Of a stretch of DNA of 37,241 bases, positions 25,899-34,300 are shown piece by piece; the first letter of the stretch is position 1, and each line of letters opens with the position of its first letter. The DNA comes from Phycisphaera sp. (GTDB taxonomy: Bacteria; Planctomycetota; Phycisphaerae; Phycisphaerales; Zrk34), in assembly GCA_016125285.1 (NCBI GenBank), contig WGMA01000078.1:1-37241 (forward strand), in the 5' to 3' direction. Under the pieces are notes generated by a model. The model was not told the origin of the DNA. It worked only from the letters and a program-made list of their open reading frames with translations, and ran no database searches. The translations under genes and the position numbers were made by a program.

Positions 25899-27497
25899 AT
25901 GGCTGTTGAGTTCAAGCTGCCCGAGCTGGGCGAAGGCATCAAGGAGGCCGACGTCGTCGAGGTGCTCGTGTCCGAGGGCGACGTGATCGCCGCGAAGCAG
26001 GACGTGTTCGAGGCCGAGACGGAGAAGGCGTCGATGCCGATCCCGTCGAGCGTCGGCGGCAAGATCACCAAGATCCACATCAAGCCGGGCGACACGGTGA
26101 AGATCGGCCAGACGATCCTCACGATCGACGAGTCCGCGTCGCAGGACAACGGCAAGACGGCGAAGAAGGCCGCGCCGGCGTCCGAGGCGAAGGCGGAGTC
26201 GAAGCCGGCTGAGCAGGCCGTGCCCGCGTCGAGCGGAGGTGGTGGCGGTGCGACCGTCGACTTCAAGCTGCCCGAGTTGGGCGAGGGCGTGAAGGAAGCC
26301 GACGTCGTCGAGCTGCTCGTCGCCGAGGGCGCGACGGTCAAGAAGAACCAGGAAGTGATCGACGTCGAGGCCGAGAAGGGCTCGTTCGCCGTGCCGATCA
26401 ACGTTGGGGGGACGATCCGGAAGTTCCACGTCGCCAAGGGCGACACGGTCAAGCCGGGGCAGGTGATCCTGACGATCGAGACGAGCGGAAGCGCGGCGGC
26501 AGGCGCTGCGGCGAAGAGGCAAGCACCCGCGGCGCAGGAAGCGTCCGCATCGCCCGCCGCACCGACACCCGCGCCCGCCACGTCGAACCCCGCGCCGACC
26601 GGTCAGCCCGCCGGTGAACCCGCGCCGATCGCCGCCGCGCCCTCCGTGCGACACTTCGCCCGCGAGATCGGCGTCGACATCTACGACGTGACCGGCTCCG
26701 GCCCCGGCGGACGCATCACCGAAGAAGACGTGAAGGTCTACGCCCGCACCCGCGCCAAGTCCGGCGGGGGCGCGCCCGCGTCGGCCGCGCCGGACCGCGT
26801 CGTCCGCGAGCCGATGAGCAAGATCCGCAAGGTGACCGCGCGTCACATGGCCAAGTGCTGGGCCGAGATCCCGCACGTGACCCTGCACCACAAGGCCGAC
26901 GTGACCGAGCTCGAAGAGACGCGTCAGCAGTACAAGAAGTTCGTCGAGAAGAAGGGCGGCCGCCTGACGATCACGCCGATCTTCGTGAAGCTCGTCGCGT
27001 CGGGCCTGAAGGTCTTCCGCAACCTCAACGCATCGATCGACGTCGAGAAGGGCGAGGTCGAGTACCACAACTACGTCAACATCGGCGTGGCGGTGGACAC
27101 GCCGAAGGGCCTGGTCGTGCCGGTGGTTCGCGACGCGGACCGCAAGAGCATCATCGAGATCGCCATCGAGCTCGGCGAGATCTCCGAGAAGGCGCGCATC
27201 GGCAAGCTGACGCTGGAGGACATGTCCGGCGGTACGTTCACGATCACGAACCTCGGGTCGATCGGCACGGGTTTCTTCACGCCGATCGTCAACAGCCCGG
27301 AGGTCGCGATCCTCGGCATGGGCCGCGGCCACCGCGAGCCGGTGTGGAGCGAGGAGCGTCGCGACTTCGTGCCGCGTGACATGGCGCCGCTGTCGCTGAG
27401 CTTCGACCACCGTCTCGTGGACGGCGCGGACGGGGCGCGTTTCCTGCAGTGGATCGTCGAGGCGGTGGAGAAGCCGCTCGTGATCGCGATGATGTGA
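25899..27497 (+). CDS. aceF: Dihydrolipoyl acetyltransferase, PDH E2 component
   Basis: 532 residues. Forms the PDH core and moves the acetyl group from lipoyl arm to CoA. Two N-terminal lipoyl domains are present, with lipoylated lysines predicted at Lys43 (ETEKAS) and Lys160 (EAEKGS); both are preceded by nearly identical FKLPELGEG starts, so one duplicated the other. Ala/Pro-rich linkers follow each. The peripheral subunit-binding domain spans about 250-284 (VRHFAREIGVDIYDVTGSGP then GGRITEEDV). The catalytic domain ends with the active-site motif FDHRLVDGADG (His504, Asp508). It begins 55 bp after aceE, in the same operon. TTATCG-type promoters are not evident in that gap. Confidence 0.97.
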   Translation: MAVEFKLPELGEGIKEADVVEVLVSEGDVIAAKQDVFEAETEKASMPIPSSVGGKITKIHIKPGDTVKIGQTILTIDESASQDNGKTAKKAAPASEAKAESKPAEQAVPASSGGGGGATVDFKLPELGEGVKEADVVELLVAEGATVKKNQEVIDVEAEKGSFAVPINVGGTIRKFHVAKGDTVKPGQVILTIETSGSAAAGAAAKRQAPAAQEASASPAAPTPAPATSNPAPTGQPAGEPAPIAAAPSVRHFAREIGVDIYDVTGSGPGGRITEEDVKVYARTRAKSGGGAPASAAPDRVVREPMSKIRKVTARHMAKCWAEIPHVTLHHKADVTELEETRQQYKKFVEKKGGRLTITPIFVKLVASGLKVFRNLNASIDVEKGEVEYHNYVNIGVAVDTPKGLVVPVVRDADRKSIIEIAIELGEISEKARIGKLTLEDMSGGTFTITNLGSIGTGFFTPIVNSPEVAILGMGRGHREPVWSEERRDFVPRDMAPLSLSFDHRLVDGADGARFLQWIVEAVEKPLVIAMM

Positions 27498-27511
27498 TCC
27501 CGCGTTTAGCG

Positions 27512-27528
27512 ACGCCCCGCAGGGGCGT
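27512..27528 (+). promoter_or_regulatory. Intercistronic hairpin between aceF and lpd
   Basis: ACGCCCC-GCA-GGGGCGT, a perfect 7-bp stem with a 3-nt loop in the 58-bp gap, followed by GCTTTCC. The short T-run makes strong termination unlikely; it may set the lpd:aceF ratio by partial termination or by protecting the upstream mRNA from 3' decay. Confidence 0.5.
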
Positions 27529-27555
27529 GCTTTCCGACTTAGAAGGGTGTTCCCC

Positions 27556-28983
27556 GTGAGTGACTCCAACGGTAAACGTATCGCCGTCATCGGCGCTGGC
27601 CCCGGTGGGTATCCCGCCGCGTTCGAGGCCGCGCATCTCGGCTTCGATGTGACGCTGATCGACACGCGCGAGAACCCCGGCGGCGTGTGCCTGTACGTCG
27701 GGTGCATCCCGTCGAAGGCGCTGCTGCACGTGGCGAAGCTCGTCAACGAGGCGGCCGAGGCGAAGGCGTGGGGCGTCGACTTCGGCGAGCCGAAGATCGA
27801 CATCGACAAGGTCCGCGCGTTCAAGGACAAGGTCGTCAAGAAGATGACCGGCGGGCTGGGGCAGATGTCCAAGGCGCACAAGATCACCTTCGTGAAGGGC
27901 CGCGCCGCGTTCAACGACGCGAACTCCGTCACGGTGACCGACAACGACGGCAAGACGTCCACCGTCGCCTTCGACTACGCGATCATCGCCACGGGCTCGC
28001 GCCCGGCGATGCCGAAGATGTTCGACGTCGGCTCCGACCGCGTGATGGACTCGACCGGCGCGCTCGAGTTGCCGGACATCCCACAGAGCCTGCTCGTCGT
28101 CGGCGGCGGGTACATCGGCATGGAGATGGGCAGCGTGTACGCGGCGCTCGGGTCGAAGGTCACCGTCGTCGAGATGATGAAGCAGATCCTGCCCGGCGCG
28201 GACCCCGATCTCGCCGAGGCGCTGCACAAGCACGCGAAGAAGAAGTTCGAGGCGATCCTCACCGACACGCGCGTCACAGAGATGTCGAAGGACAAGAAGG
28301 GCATCAAGGTCAAGCTGCTCGGCCTCGACATCAACAACGAGGAACGCGTCTACGACCGCGTGATCGTGTCCGTCGGCCGCATCCCCAACTCGCAGAACCT
28401 CGGCCTGGAGAACGTGCCGGGCGTGAAGGTCGGCGAGCGCGGGTTCATCGAGGTCGACGCGCAGCGCCGCACCGGCGCGGACAACATCTACGCGATCGGC
28501 GACGTCGCCGGTGAGCCGGGCCTGGCGCACAAGGCGACGCACGAAGGCCTGACCGCCGCGAAGGCTATCGCCGGTGAGCCCGTCGCGTTCGACCCCGCGT
28601 GCATCCCCGCCGTGGTCTTCACCGACCCCGAGGTCGCGTGGGTCGGCCTGACCGAAACCGAGTGCCTCAACCGCAACATCCCGCACAGCGTGTCGACGTT
28701 CCCGTGGGCCGCGTCCGGCCGCGCCGCGACGCTCGGACGATCCGACGGCCTGACCAAGCTGATCTTCAGCCCGCTCGGCGATCGCCTGCTCGGCATGGGC
28801 CTCGTGGGTGTCGGCGCCGGCGACCTCATCGCCGAGGGCGCCCTCGCCATCGAGATGGGCGCGACCGCGATCGACCTCGCCCACACGATCCATCCCCACC
28901 CGACGACGAGCGAGACAATCATGGAAGCGGCCGACCTGCACCTCGGCTTCTCGGCGCACTACATTCCGCGTAAGAAACGGTGA
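27556..28983 (+). CDS. lpd: Dihydrolipoamide dehydrogenase (E3)
   Basis: 475 residues. FAD-dependent reoxidation of dihydrolipoamide with NAD+, shared by PDH and possibly other 2-oxoacid complexes. I start at GTG 27556 (VSDSNGKRIAVIGAGPGG), since AGAAGGG lies eight bases upstream; the GTG at 27547 would fall inside that signal. Visible are the FAD-binding GAGPGG, redox-active Cys45 and Cys50 in GGVCLYVGCIPSKALL, the NAD-binding VVGGGYIGMEMGSVYAALGS, the second FAD motif RTGADNIYAIGDVAG and the dimer-interface catalytic dyad His448/Glu453 in HPHPTTSE. The family norm at the redox loop is CLNVGC; Tyr replaces Asn here. Last gene of the PDH operon, convergent with the DUF1080 gene. Confidence 0.97.
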   Translation: MSDSNGKRIAVIGAGPGGYPAAFEAAHLGFDVTLIDTRENPGGVCLYVGCIPSKALLHVAKLVNEAAEAKAWGVDFGEPKIDIDKVRAFKDKVVKKMTGGLGQMSKAHKITFVKGRAAFNDANSVTVTDNDGKTSTVAFDYAIIATGSRPAMPKMFDVGSDRVMDSTGALELPDIPQSLLVVGGGYIGMEMGSVYAALGSKVTVVEMMKQILPGADPDLAEALHKHAKKKFEAILTDTRVTEMSKDKKGIKVKLLGLDINNEERVYDRVIVSVGRIPNSQNLGLENVPGVKVGERGFIEVDAQRRTGADNIYAIGDVAGEPGLAHKATHEGLTAAKAIAGEPVAFDPACIPAVVFTDPEVAWVGLTETECLNRNIPHSVSTFPWAASGRAATLGRSDGLTKLIFSPLGDRLLGMGLVGVGAGDLIAEGALAIEMGATAIDLAHTIHPHPTTSETIMEAADLHLGFSAHYIPRKKR

Positions 28984-29000
28984 CCCGCGTCTGCGCCGCG

Positions 29001-29109
29001 GGAATGACGAAATCCGAATGACGAATCAATACCCAATGTTCCAAATCCCAATTCGGACATTGGTGATTGGGATTTGATTTGTCATTCGAGTTTCGTCATT
29101 CGTCATTTC
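29001..29109. repeat. 109-bp nested inverted repeat between convergent genes
   Basis: The left side has GAATGACGAAATCCGAATG and GACGAATCAA; the right side has TTGATTTGTCATTCGAG and TTTCGTCATTCGTCATTTC, so the arms pair. Inside it, CAAATCCCAAT and ATTGGGATTTG pair again around ACATTGG. The tract is AT-rich in a GC-rich window and lies exactly between the ends of lpd (rightward) and the DUF1080 gene (leftward), where it could fold in both transcripts as a bidirectional 3'-end structure. Confidence 0.75.
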
Positions 29110-29113
29110 CCCA

Positions 29114-29773
29114 CTACTTGATCTCCCGCACGCGGATGTTGCGGAAGTGGACCTCGCCGCCGTGGCCGTGGTGCTGGATGCCGAAGTAGCCTTCGAGCTG
29201 CTTGTCGCTGGTGATGTCGCTGACGGGCTGGCCGTTGAGCCACGTCTGGATGCGCGGCCCGACGCACTTCAGGCGGATCTGGTTCCACTCGTTGGGGCGG
29301 AACAGCTGCTTGGTCTTCTCGTAAAACTCCTTCTCGTCCGCCTTCGCGGGGTAAAGCCAGCCGCCGAGGCCGATGCCGTAGATCCCGCCGGACTTGTTGT
29401 CCTTCGCGTTCTCGATCTCGACCTGGTAGCCCTTCGGCTTGCCCGTCGCGCCCTGGCAGCGGAACGCCAGGCCGGAGTTGAAGTCCGCCTCCTCCGGCGT
29501 GAGCACCTGCAGCTCCGCCTCGAAGTCCTTCATCTTCACGTCCGTCGTCACCCACACGTTCGCCTTCGTCAGCAGCACAAGCTCCGCGGCTTCGACGTCG
29601 AACTTCTCGACCTTGCCGCGCGGCGTCCAGCCGTTGGTCGTCTTGCCGTCGAACAGGTTGACCCATTCACCGGCCTCCTCGGCGGCGAGCGCGGTCGGCG
29701 CGGCGTGGGGCGACAGCGTGAGCAGCGCGAGCGTGGCGATCACGGCGGTGACGGCGAGCGTGCGTTTGAACAT
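29114..29773 (-). CDS. Secreted DUF1080 (3-keto-disaccharide hydrolase-like) protein
   Basis: 219 residues. ATG 29773 is supported by CGAGGT about five bases upstream. The signal peptide MFKRTLAVTAVIATLALLTL ends near AAPTALAAEE. The mature protein is one DUF1080 jelly-roll: WVNLFDGKTTNGWTPRG at its start, DFEAELQVLTPEEADFNSGL, YQVEIENAKDNKSGGIYGIG, EWNQIRLKCVGPRIQTWLNG and EGYFGIQHHGHGGEVHFRNI near the end. All match the concanavalin-like fold of this family, some of whose members hydrolyse 3-keto-glycosides. Such proteins are very numerous in planctomycetes. It is divergent from the secreted esterase at 29922, so both may share a 148-bp control region; that pairing suggests joint use on a polysaccharide, by inference only. 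Confidence 0.93.
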   Translation of the reverse strand: MFKRTLAVTAVIATLALLTLSPHAAPTALAAEEAGEWVNLFDGKTTNGWTPRGKVEKFDVEAAELVLLTKANVWVTTDVKMKDFEAELQVLTPEEADFNSGLAFRCQGATGKPKGYQVEIENAKDNKSGGIYGIGLGGWLYPAKADEKEFYEKTKQLFRPNEWNQIRLKCVGPRIQTWLNGQPVSDITSDKQLEGYFGIQHHGHGGEVHFRNIRVREIK

Positions 29774-29921
29774 GTGGACCTCGTTGGGGTGAGCGGGGCG
29801 GGCGTCGACACGCCGTCGTGCCGAAGGCTGCGTATTGTACGCGCCTCGAACCGCCGGGCGCGGGCGACGTATGATGTGGACGAATCGACTCCGCCCACCC
29901 TCAACCCAACGGACAAGCCTC

Positions 29922-30902
29922 ATGCGTATTGCCTGCCGGACCGTGCTGTGCCTTCTCCTGATCGCGTTCGCGGGGACCCGTCCCGCGGCGCGCGCCGCGG
30001 ACGCCGACAGCGACGGCAAGCTGGTCCGCCATCCCTCCGGCGCGACGATCAGGTGGGTGACGCCCGACTCGGACAAGTACCCGCTGCCGACGGGCGTGCA
30101 GCACCTGACGTTCGACAGCAAGGCCGCGGGCTGCCCGGTGGGCTACACGATCTACCTCCCGCCGGACTACGACCAGCACCCCGACCAGCGGTACCCGGTG
30201 ATCTACAGCCTCCACGGCAACGGCGGCAACGAGATCAAGGGCCTCGAGTCGATGGCGGTGCTGCACGAGGGCATCACGAAGGGTTGGTGGCCGCCGATGA
30301 TCATGGTCCGGCCGAACGGCGGTTACAGCACCTTCTATAAGGACTCGGCCGACGGTTTGCTGCCGATCGAAACGATGTTCATCAAGGAGTTCATCCCGTA
30401 CATCGACGCGACGTACCGCACGGTCGCCGCGTCGTACGGCCGGTGCATCGAGGGCTTCTCGATGGGCGGCCGCGGCTCGACACGCCTGGCGATCAAGTAC
30501 CCCGAGCTGTTCTGCTCGCTGTTCTGCCAGGCGGGCAACGTCCCGCACATCAGCGAGATGTACGACCCGTCCAAGCCCGACGAGTACCCCAACAACTACC
30601 TCGGCCCCGACAAGCAGAACTACCTCGACAACGACGTCTTCGTCCTGCTCGAAAAGAACCTCGACAAGATCAAGGGCCACCTCCGCATCATGATCGCCTG
30701 CGGCACACAGGACGGCGGGCACCTGCCGACCGTCCGCGACTTCCACAACGCGCTGCCGGCGCACGGCGTGGATCACACTTACCTCGAGATCGAATCGATG
30801 GCGCACCAGCGGACGAGGATGATCGCGCTGCTCAAGCCGATCCTGTTCGATTACCACGTCGAATCGATGCGCCTGGCGCGCAAGGCGGCGGGCGTGAAGT
30901 GA
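29922..30902 (+). CDS. Secreted alpha/beta-hydrolase of the esterase D type
   Basis: 326 residues from ATG 29922 (MRIACRTVLCLLLIAFAGTR), which begins a signal peptide ending near AARAAD; the upstream in-frame ATG at 29835 would disrupt it. The mature protein is an esterase-D/feruloyl-esterase-like alpha/beta hydrolase: VGYTIYLPPDYDQHPDQRYP then VIYSLHGNGGNE (oxyanion strand), MIMVRPNGGYSTFYKDSADG, FIKEFIPYIDATYRTVA and the nucleophile elbow IEGFSMGGRGSTRLA with Ser180. The likely catalytic His is 295 in SMAHQRT, where the family more often has GGHxW, and GTQDGGHLPTVRDFH gives the acid region. It probably removes acyl or feruloyl groups from plant or algal polysaccharide. Exact substrate unknown. 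Confidence 0.9.
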   Translation: MRIACRTVLCLLLIAFAGTRPAARAADADSDGKLVRHPSGATIRWVTPDSDKYPLPTGVQHLTFDSKAAGCPVGYTIYLPPDYDQHPDQRYPVIYSLHGNGGNEIKGLESMAVLHEGITKGWWPPMIMVRPNGGYSTFYKDSADGLLPIETMFIKEFIPYIDATYRTVAASYGRCIEGFSMGGRGSTRLAIKYPELFCSLFCQAGNVPHISEMYDPSKPDEYPNNYLGPDKQNYLDNDVFVLLEKNLDKIKGHLRIMIACGTQDGGHLPTVRDFHNALPAHGVDHTYLEIESMAHQRTRMIALLKPILFDYHVESMRLARKAAGVK

Positions 30903-30970
30903 CGTGTTGGCAGCGGCGGTTTCAGTTCCTATCCTTATGACGCTGTCCGCACCGGTGGCGAACGGCAAAC

Positions 30971-31044
30971 GGGCGTTTAGCTCAGCTGGCTAGAGCGCCT
31001 CCCTTACAAGGAGGAAGTCGCGGGTTCGAGTCCTGCAACGCCCA
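30971..31044 (+). tRNA. tRNA-Val (anticodon TAC)
   Basis: 74 nt. Acceptor stem GGGCGTT/AACGCCC, D arm AGCTCAGCTGGCTAGAGC, anticodon stem CCTCC/GGAGG with loop CTTACAA (anticodon TAC, reads GTA), T arm GCGGGTTCGAGTCCTGC, discriminator A. No encoded CCA. It sits 68 bp after the esterase stop. Confidence 0.97.
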
Positions 31045-31325
31045 TTTCGGTGGTCCCTCGGCCCGGGGTAATGTTCACATTATGTACGGTGCGATTTTTT
31101 GTTCGGCGAGGACGCGTTCGCGGAGTTTTGTTATGCTGCTGGCCGCTGGGGCAACAGCGGGTATGCGCCCATGGCCCATTCACTTGGGTCGGCGGCAGGG
31201 TGCATCAGGCTTGATTGGAAGACACAAGGCACGTGGATGAGTCGGAGCGTGTTCGAGCGGTCGCGTCGCTCGGGCAGTTGTGCCATAGGACATCTCAGTG
31301 GGAATAAAGGGATAAGGGCTCGCAT
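31045..31325. other. 281-bp leader of the giant surface-protein gene, no separate gene
   Basis: Between tRNA-Val and the giant gene. The open frame at 31099-31407 overlaps the real start and has no Shine-Dalgarno, so I do not call it. A possible extended -10 (TGTTATGCT, 31129-31137) has no matching -35. The segment 31060-31100 is comparatively AT-rich and includes a run of six T (31095-31100), which could end the tRNA transcript. Confidence 0.5.
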
Positions 31326-34300
31326 ATGTGGAATCTCCTCAACGGACGTGCGCCTTGGGATCGTCGTTACCGTCGTGTACTGCAGAAGCGTAAGGCGCGT
31401 GACCTGAGCCGGCGACGGGCCCGTCGCGACGCGGCCGTGGTGATGGAGGCGCTCGAGCCGCGCGTGCTGCTGTCGAGCACGCCGCTGGTGTTCCAGATCG
31501 ACATCGATTCGAGCACGGGCGGCGCGATCACGACGCAGGCCGGCTGGACGTCTCTCGACGCGACCGAGCCGAGCGAGGGCGACAACGTGTCGGTGATGGT
31601 CGGCGGCGTCAACTTCACCGCGACGGTGTTCAGCTCCGATGGCTCGCGCCAGCGCAATGCTCCGAACGACCTGACCAGTGACTTCATCTACGACGATGGC
31701 AGCGGCCAGGCGGTCGGCCTGATTGTCAGTGGCCTGCCCGCGGGGACGTACGTTGCTGAAGTCTGGGCGTGGGACAACGACTTCCCGGCGATCGGGCCTC
31801 AGATCGTAGGATGGATCGAGGGCGCTGGGGCCGAGCACATCGTGACCACGAGCGCGGTCCTTGACCCCGATAGTCCGACGTCGGCCTTCACGTTCGAGGC
31901 CAACGGCACAGACGACTACAAGATCTTTACTCGAGAGAACAATACTCAGAACGCTTCTCGTTTCAACGCGCTGCGTCTGACACGCGTGGTCGACGAGGCG
32001 GAGACGAACGAGGGCGATCCGGCGTTCGACATCGACGTGATCGGGGCGCCCGATGACCCGCAGTCGCTGCGCATCGCGGATTACGCTGACGCGATCCTGG
32101 CCGACGACCCGCTGTTCTATTGGCAGCTCAACGACGCCGACAAGAGCGACGGGGCGACCGCGGTCAACAGCGCGACCGGTCCGAGCAGCCTCGGCGCGGC
32201 CGGCGATGGTACGTATCTGGATGTGGTCGGCGATGTAACCGACGTGGCGATCGTCAGCACGAGCGGGGCGAGCGGCGCGGCGAGCATGGGCACGACGACG
32301 GCGACAACGGCGGGGGTCGGCGATGGCGTACTCGTTCCTCTGGCGGGCACGTTCCCTGGGGCCGCAGTGACTGCCGAAGGCTGGTTCCGTGGCGACGCAG
32401 CGCTCAACGCCGAGCCAACGTTCTTTTCCTATGCCATCTCGAGCATGAGCAGCAACAACTTCCTGTCCATCGTCCAAACCGACTTGGGCATCTTCATCGA
32501 TGGCACACGCTATTCGACGGGACTAAACGAGGCTGCTTTTCTAGACAATCAGTGGCATCATCTGGCGATTGCATGGGACAATGTTTCAGGCGACCTGAAT
32601 CTCTATCTGGACGGCGTGCAGCGGTATCACCGTGCGAATACAGAGATCGGCACCGTAATCGCCTCGACAGGGTCGTTCATGATCGGTCAGGAGCAGGATA
32701 GCCCCGGTGGCAAATTCGACAACACCCAGAAATTCCGCGGCGATGTCGACGACGTCGCGTTGTACGACAAGCAACTGACCGCCGACCAGGTCCTCGCGCA
32801 CTACAACGCGGCGAAGTCGGGCTTCGTCGATGTGACCGGCCTGGTGGGCGACCTGACGCTCAATCCCGACAGCTCGTTCACTTATGACCCCAGCGGCGCC
32901 GACGTGAACTTCGCGACGCCGGCGTTTGACGTGATCGACTACACGATCGTGACCGCCGTGGGCACGATCAGCGAGTCGGCCGTTGTGACCGTGCATGATC
33001 TGGACGCGACGACGGACGAAGACACGCCGGTAACGACGACGCCGTTGTATGTGGAAGCGGTCAACGAAGACGACCCGCTGGTCTACCTGCGGCTCGGCGA
33101 CGCGGACAAGTCCACCGGGGCGACTGCGGTGAACAGCGCGACCGGGCCCAGCAGTCTCGGCGCCGCGGGCGACGGCTCTTACCTCGGCGCCGTTGGTCAG
33201 GTCGCAGACGCGCAGATCCCGGGTGACTCGGCGGCGAGCATCGGCACAACCAACGCCGACGGCGTGCGTGTCGACTTCACGAATTCCTTCCCCTCGACCG
33301 CGCTGACCGCTGAGATGTGGGTGCGCGGCACGACCGCCAACAACACCGGCCAGCCCTCGTTCTTCTCCTACGCGGTCTCGGGCAGCGACAACGAGTTCCT
33401 GACATTCATCAACGGAACCGTCGCGATCTGGATTGACGGCTTGCAGATGACGACGAGCCTTTCCAAGGCGGCCGTGCTCGACGGCGACTGGCACCAGTTG
33501 GCGGTCACGTGGGCCAGCGCTACGGGCGTCGCCACGCTGTATTTTGACGGAGCGGTCGCCGACACGATTACGGGCTTCAAGACGGGCGCATCGCTGACCC
33601 AAACCGGTACGTTTATCGTCGGCCAGGAGCAGGACAGCGTCGGCGGCGGATTCAGCAGTACACAGAAGTTTCGGGGCGACGTTGATGAATTGGCAATCTA
33701 CGACCATGTGCTGTCTGATGACCGGATCCTTCAGCACTTCCTCGCCACCTCGCCGGAGTTCATTAACTTCATCAATGGCGACGCGGTGAGTGTCGGCGCC
33801 ACCGTGACGCTTGCCTCGGGCGCGGAGGTGACGTTGAACACCGACGGCACCTTCACCTACGACCCGACAGTTTCGTCAACGCTGGACGCGATGGAAACCG
33901 GTGATACGTTCATCGAATCGTTCCGCTACGCTGCCAGCGCCACCGACTACCGGGCCACGGTTCTCGCGCTCAACCCGGTCGCGTACTACACCTTCGATAC
34001 CGACAACATCTCCGGCAGCACCGTCGAGAACCTCGGTTCGCTCACGTCGAACACCGCCACGCTGAACGGCGCGTCGTTCACCGGCGCGACCGGCGGCCTG
34101 TTCGGCGGCGGCCTGTCGGTTGACGATGACGGCTCGGTGAACGAACTGCGGGTCGACAACGGCAACATCGACCTGGGCACGAATTGGACGATCTCGGCCT
34201 GGTTCCAGGACCTGCACGACACGAACAACTGGCGGACGCTGGCTCGCGGCGAAGGCGGCGACCACCAGATCATCGTCCAGAACGGCGCCAACAACCTCGG

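Noticed and set aside
31099-31407. Small rightward open frame before the giant gene
   Set aside because: No Shine-Dalgarno, overlaps the true start by 80 bp in another frame, and its translation has no recognisable features.
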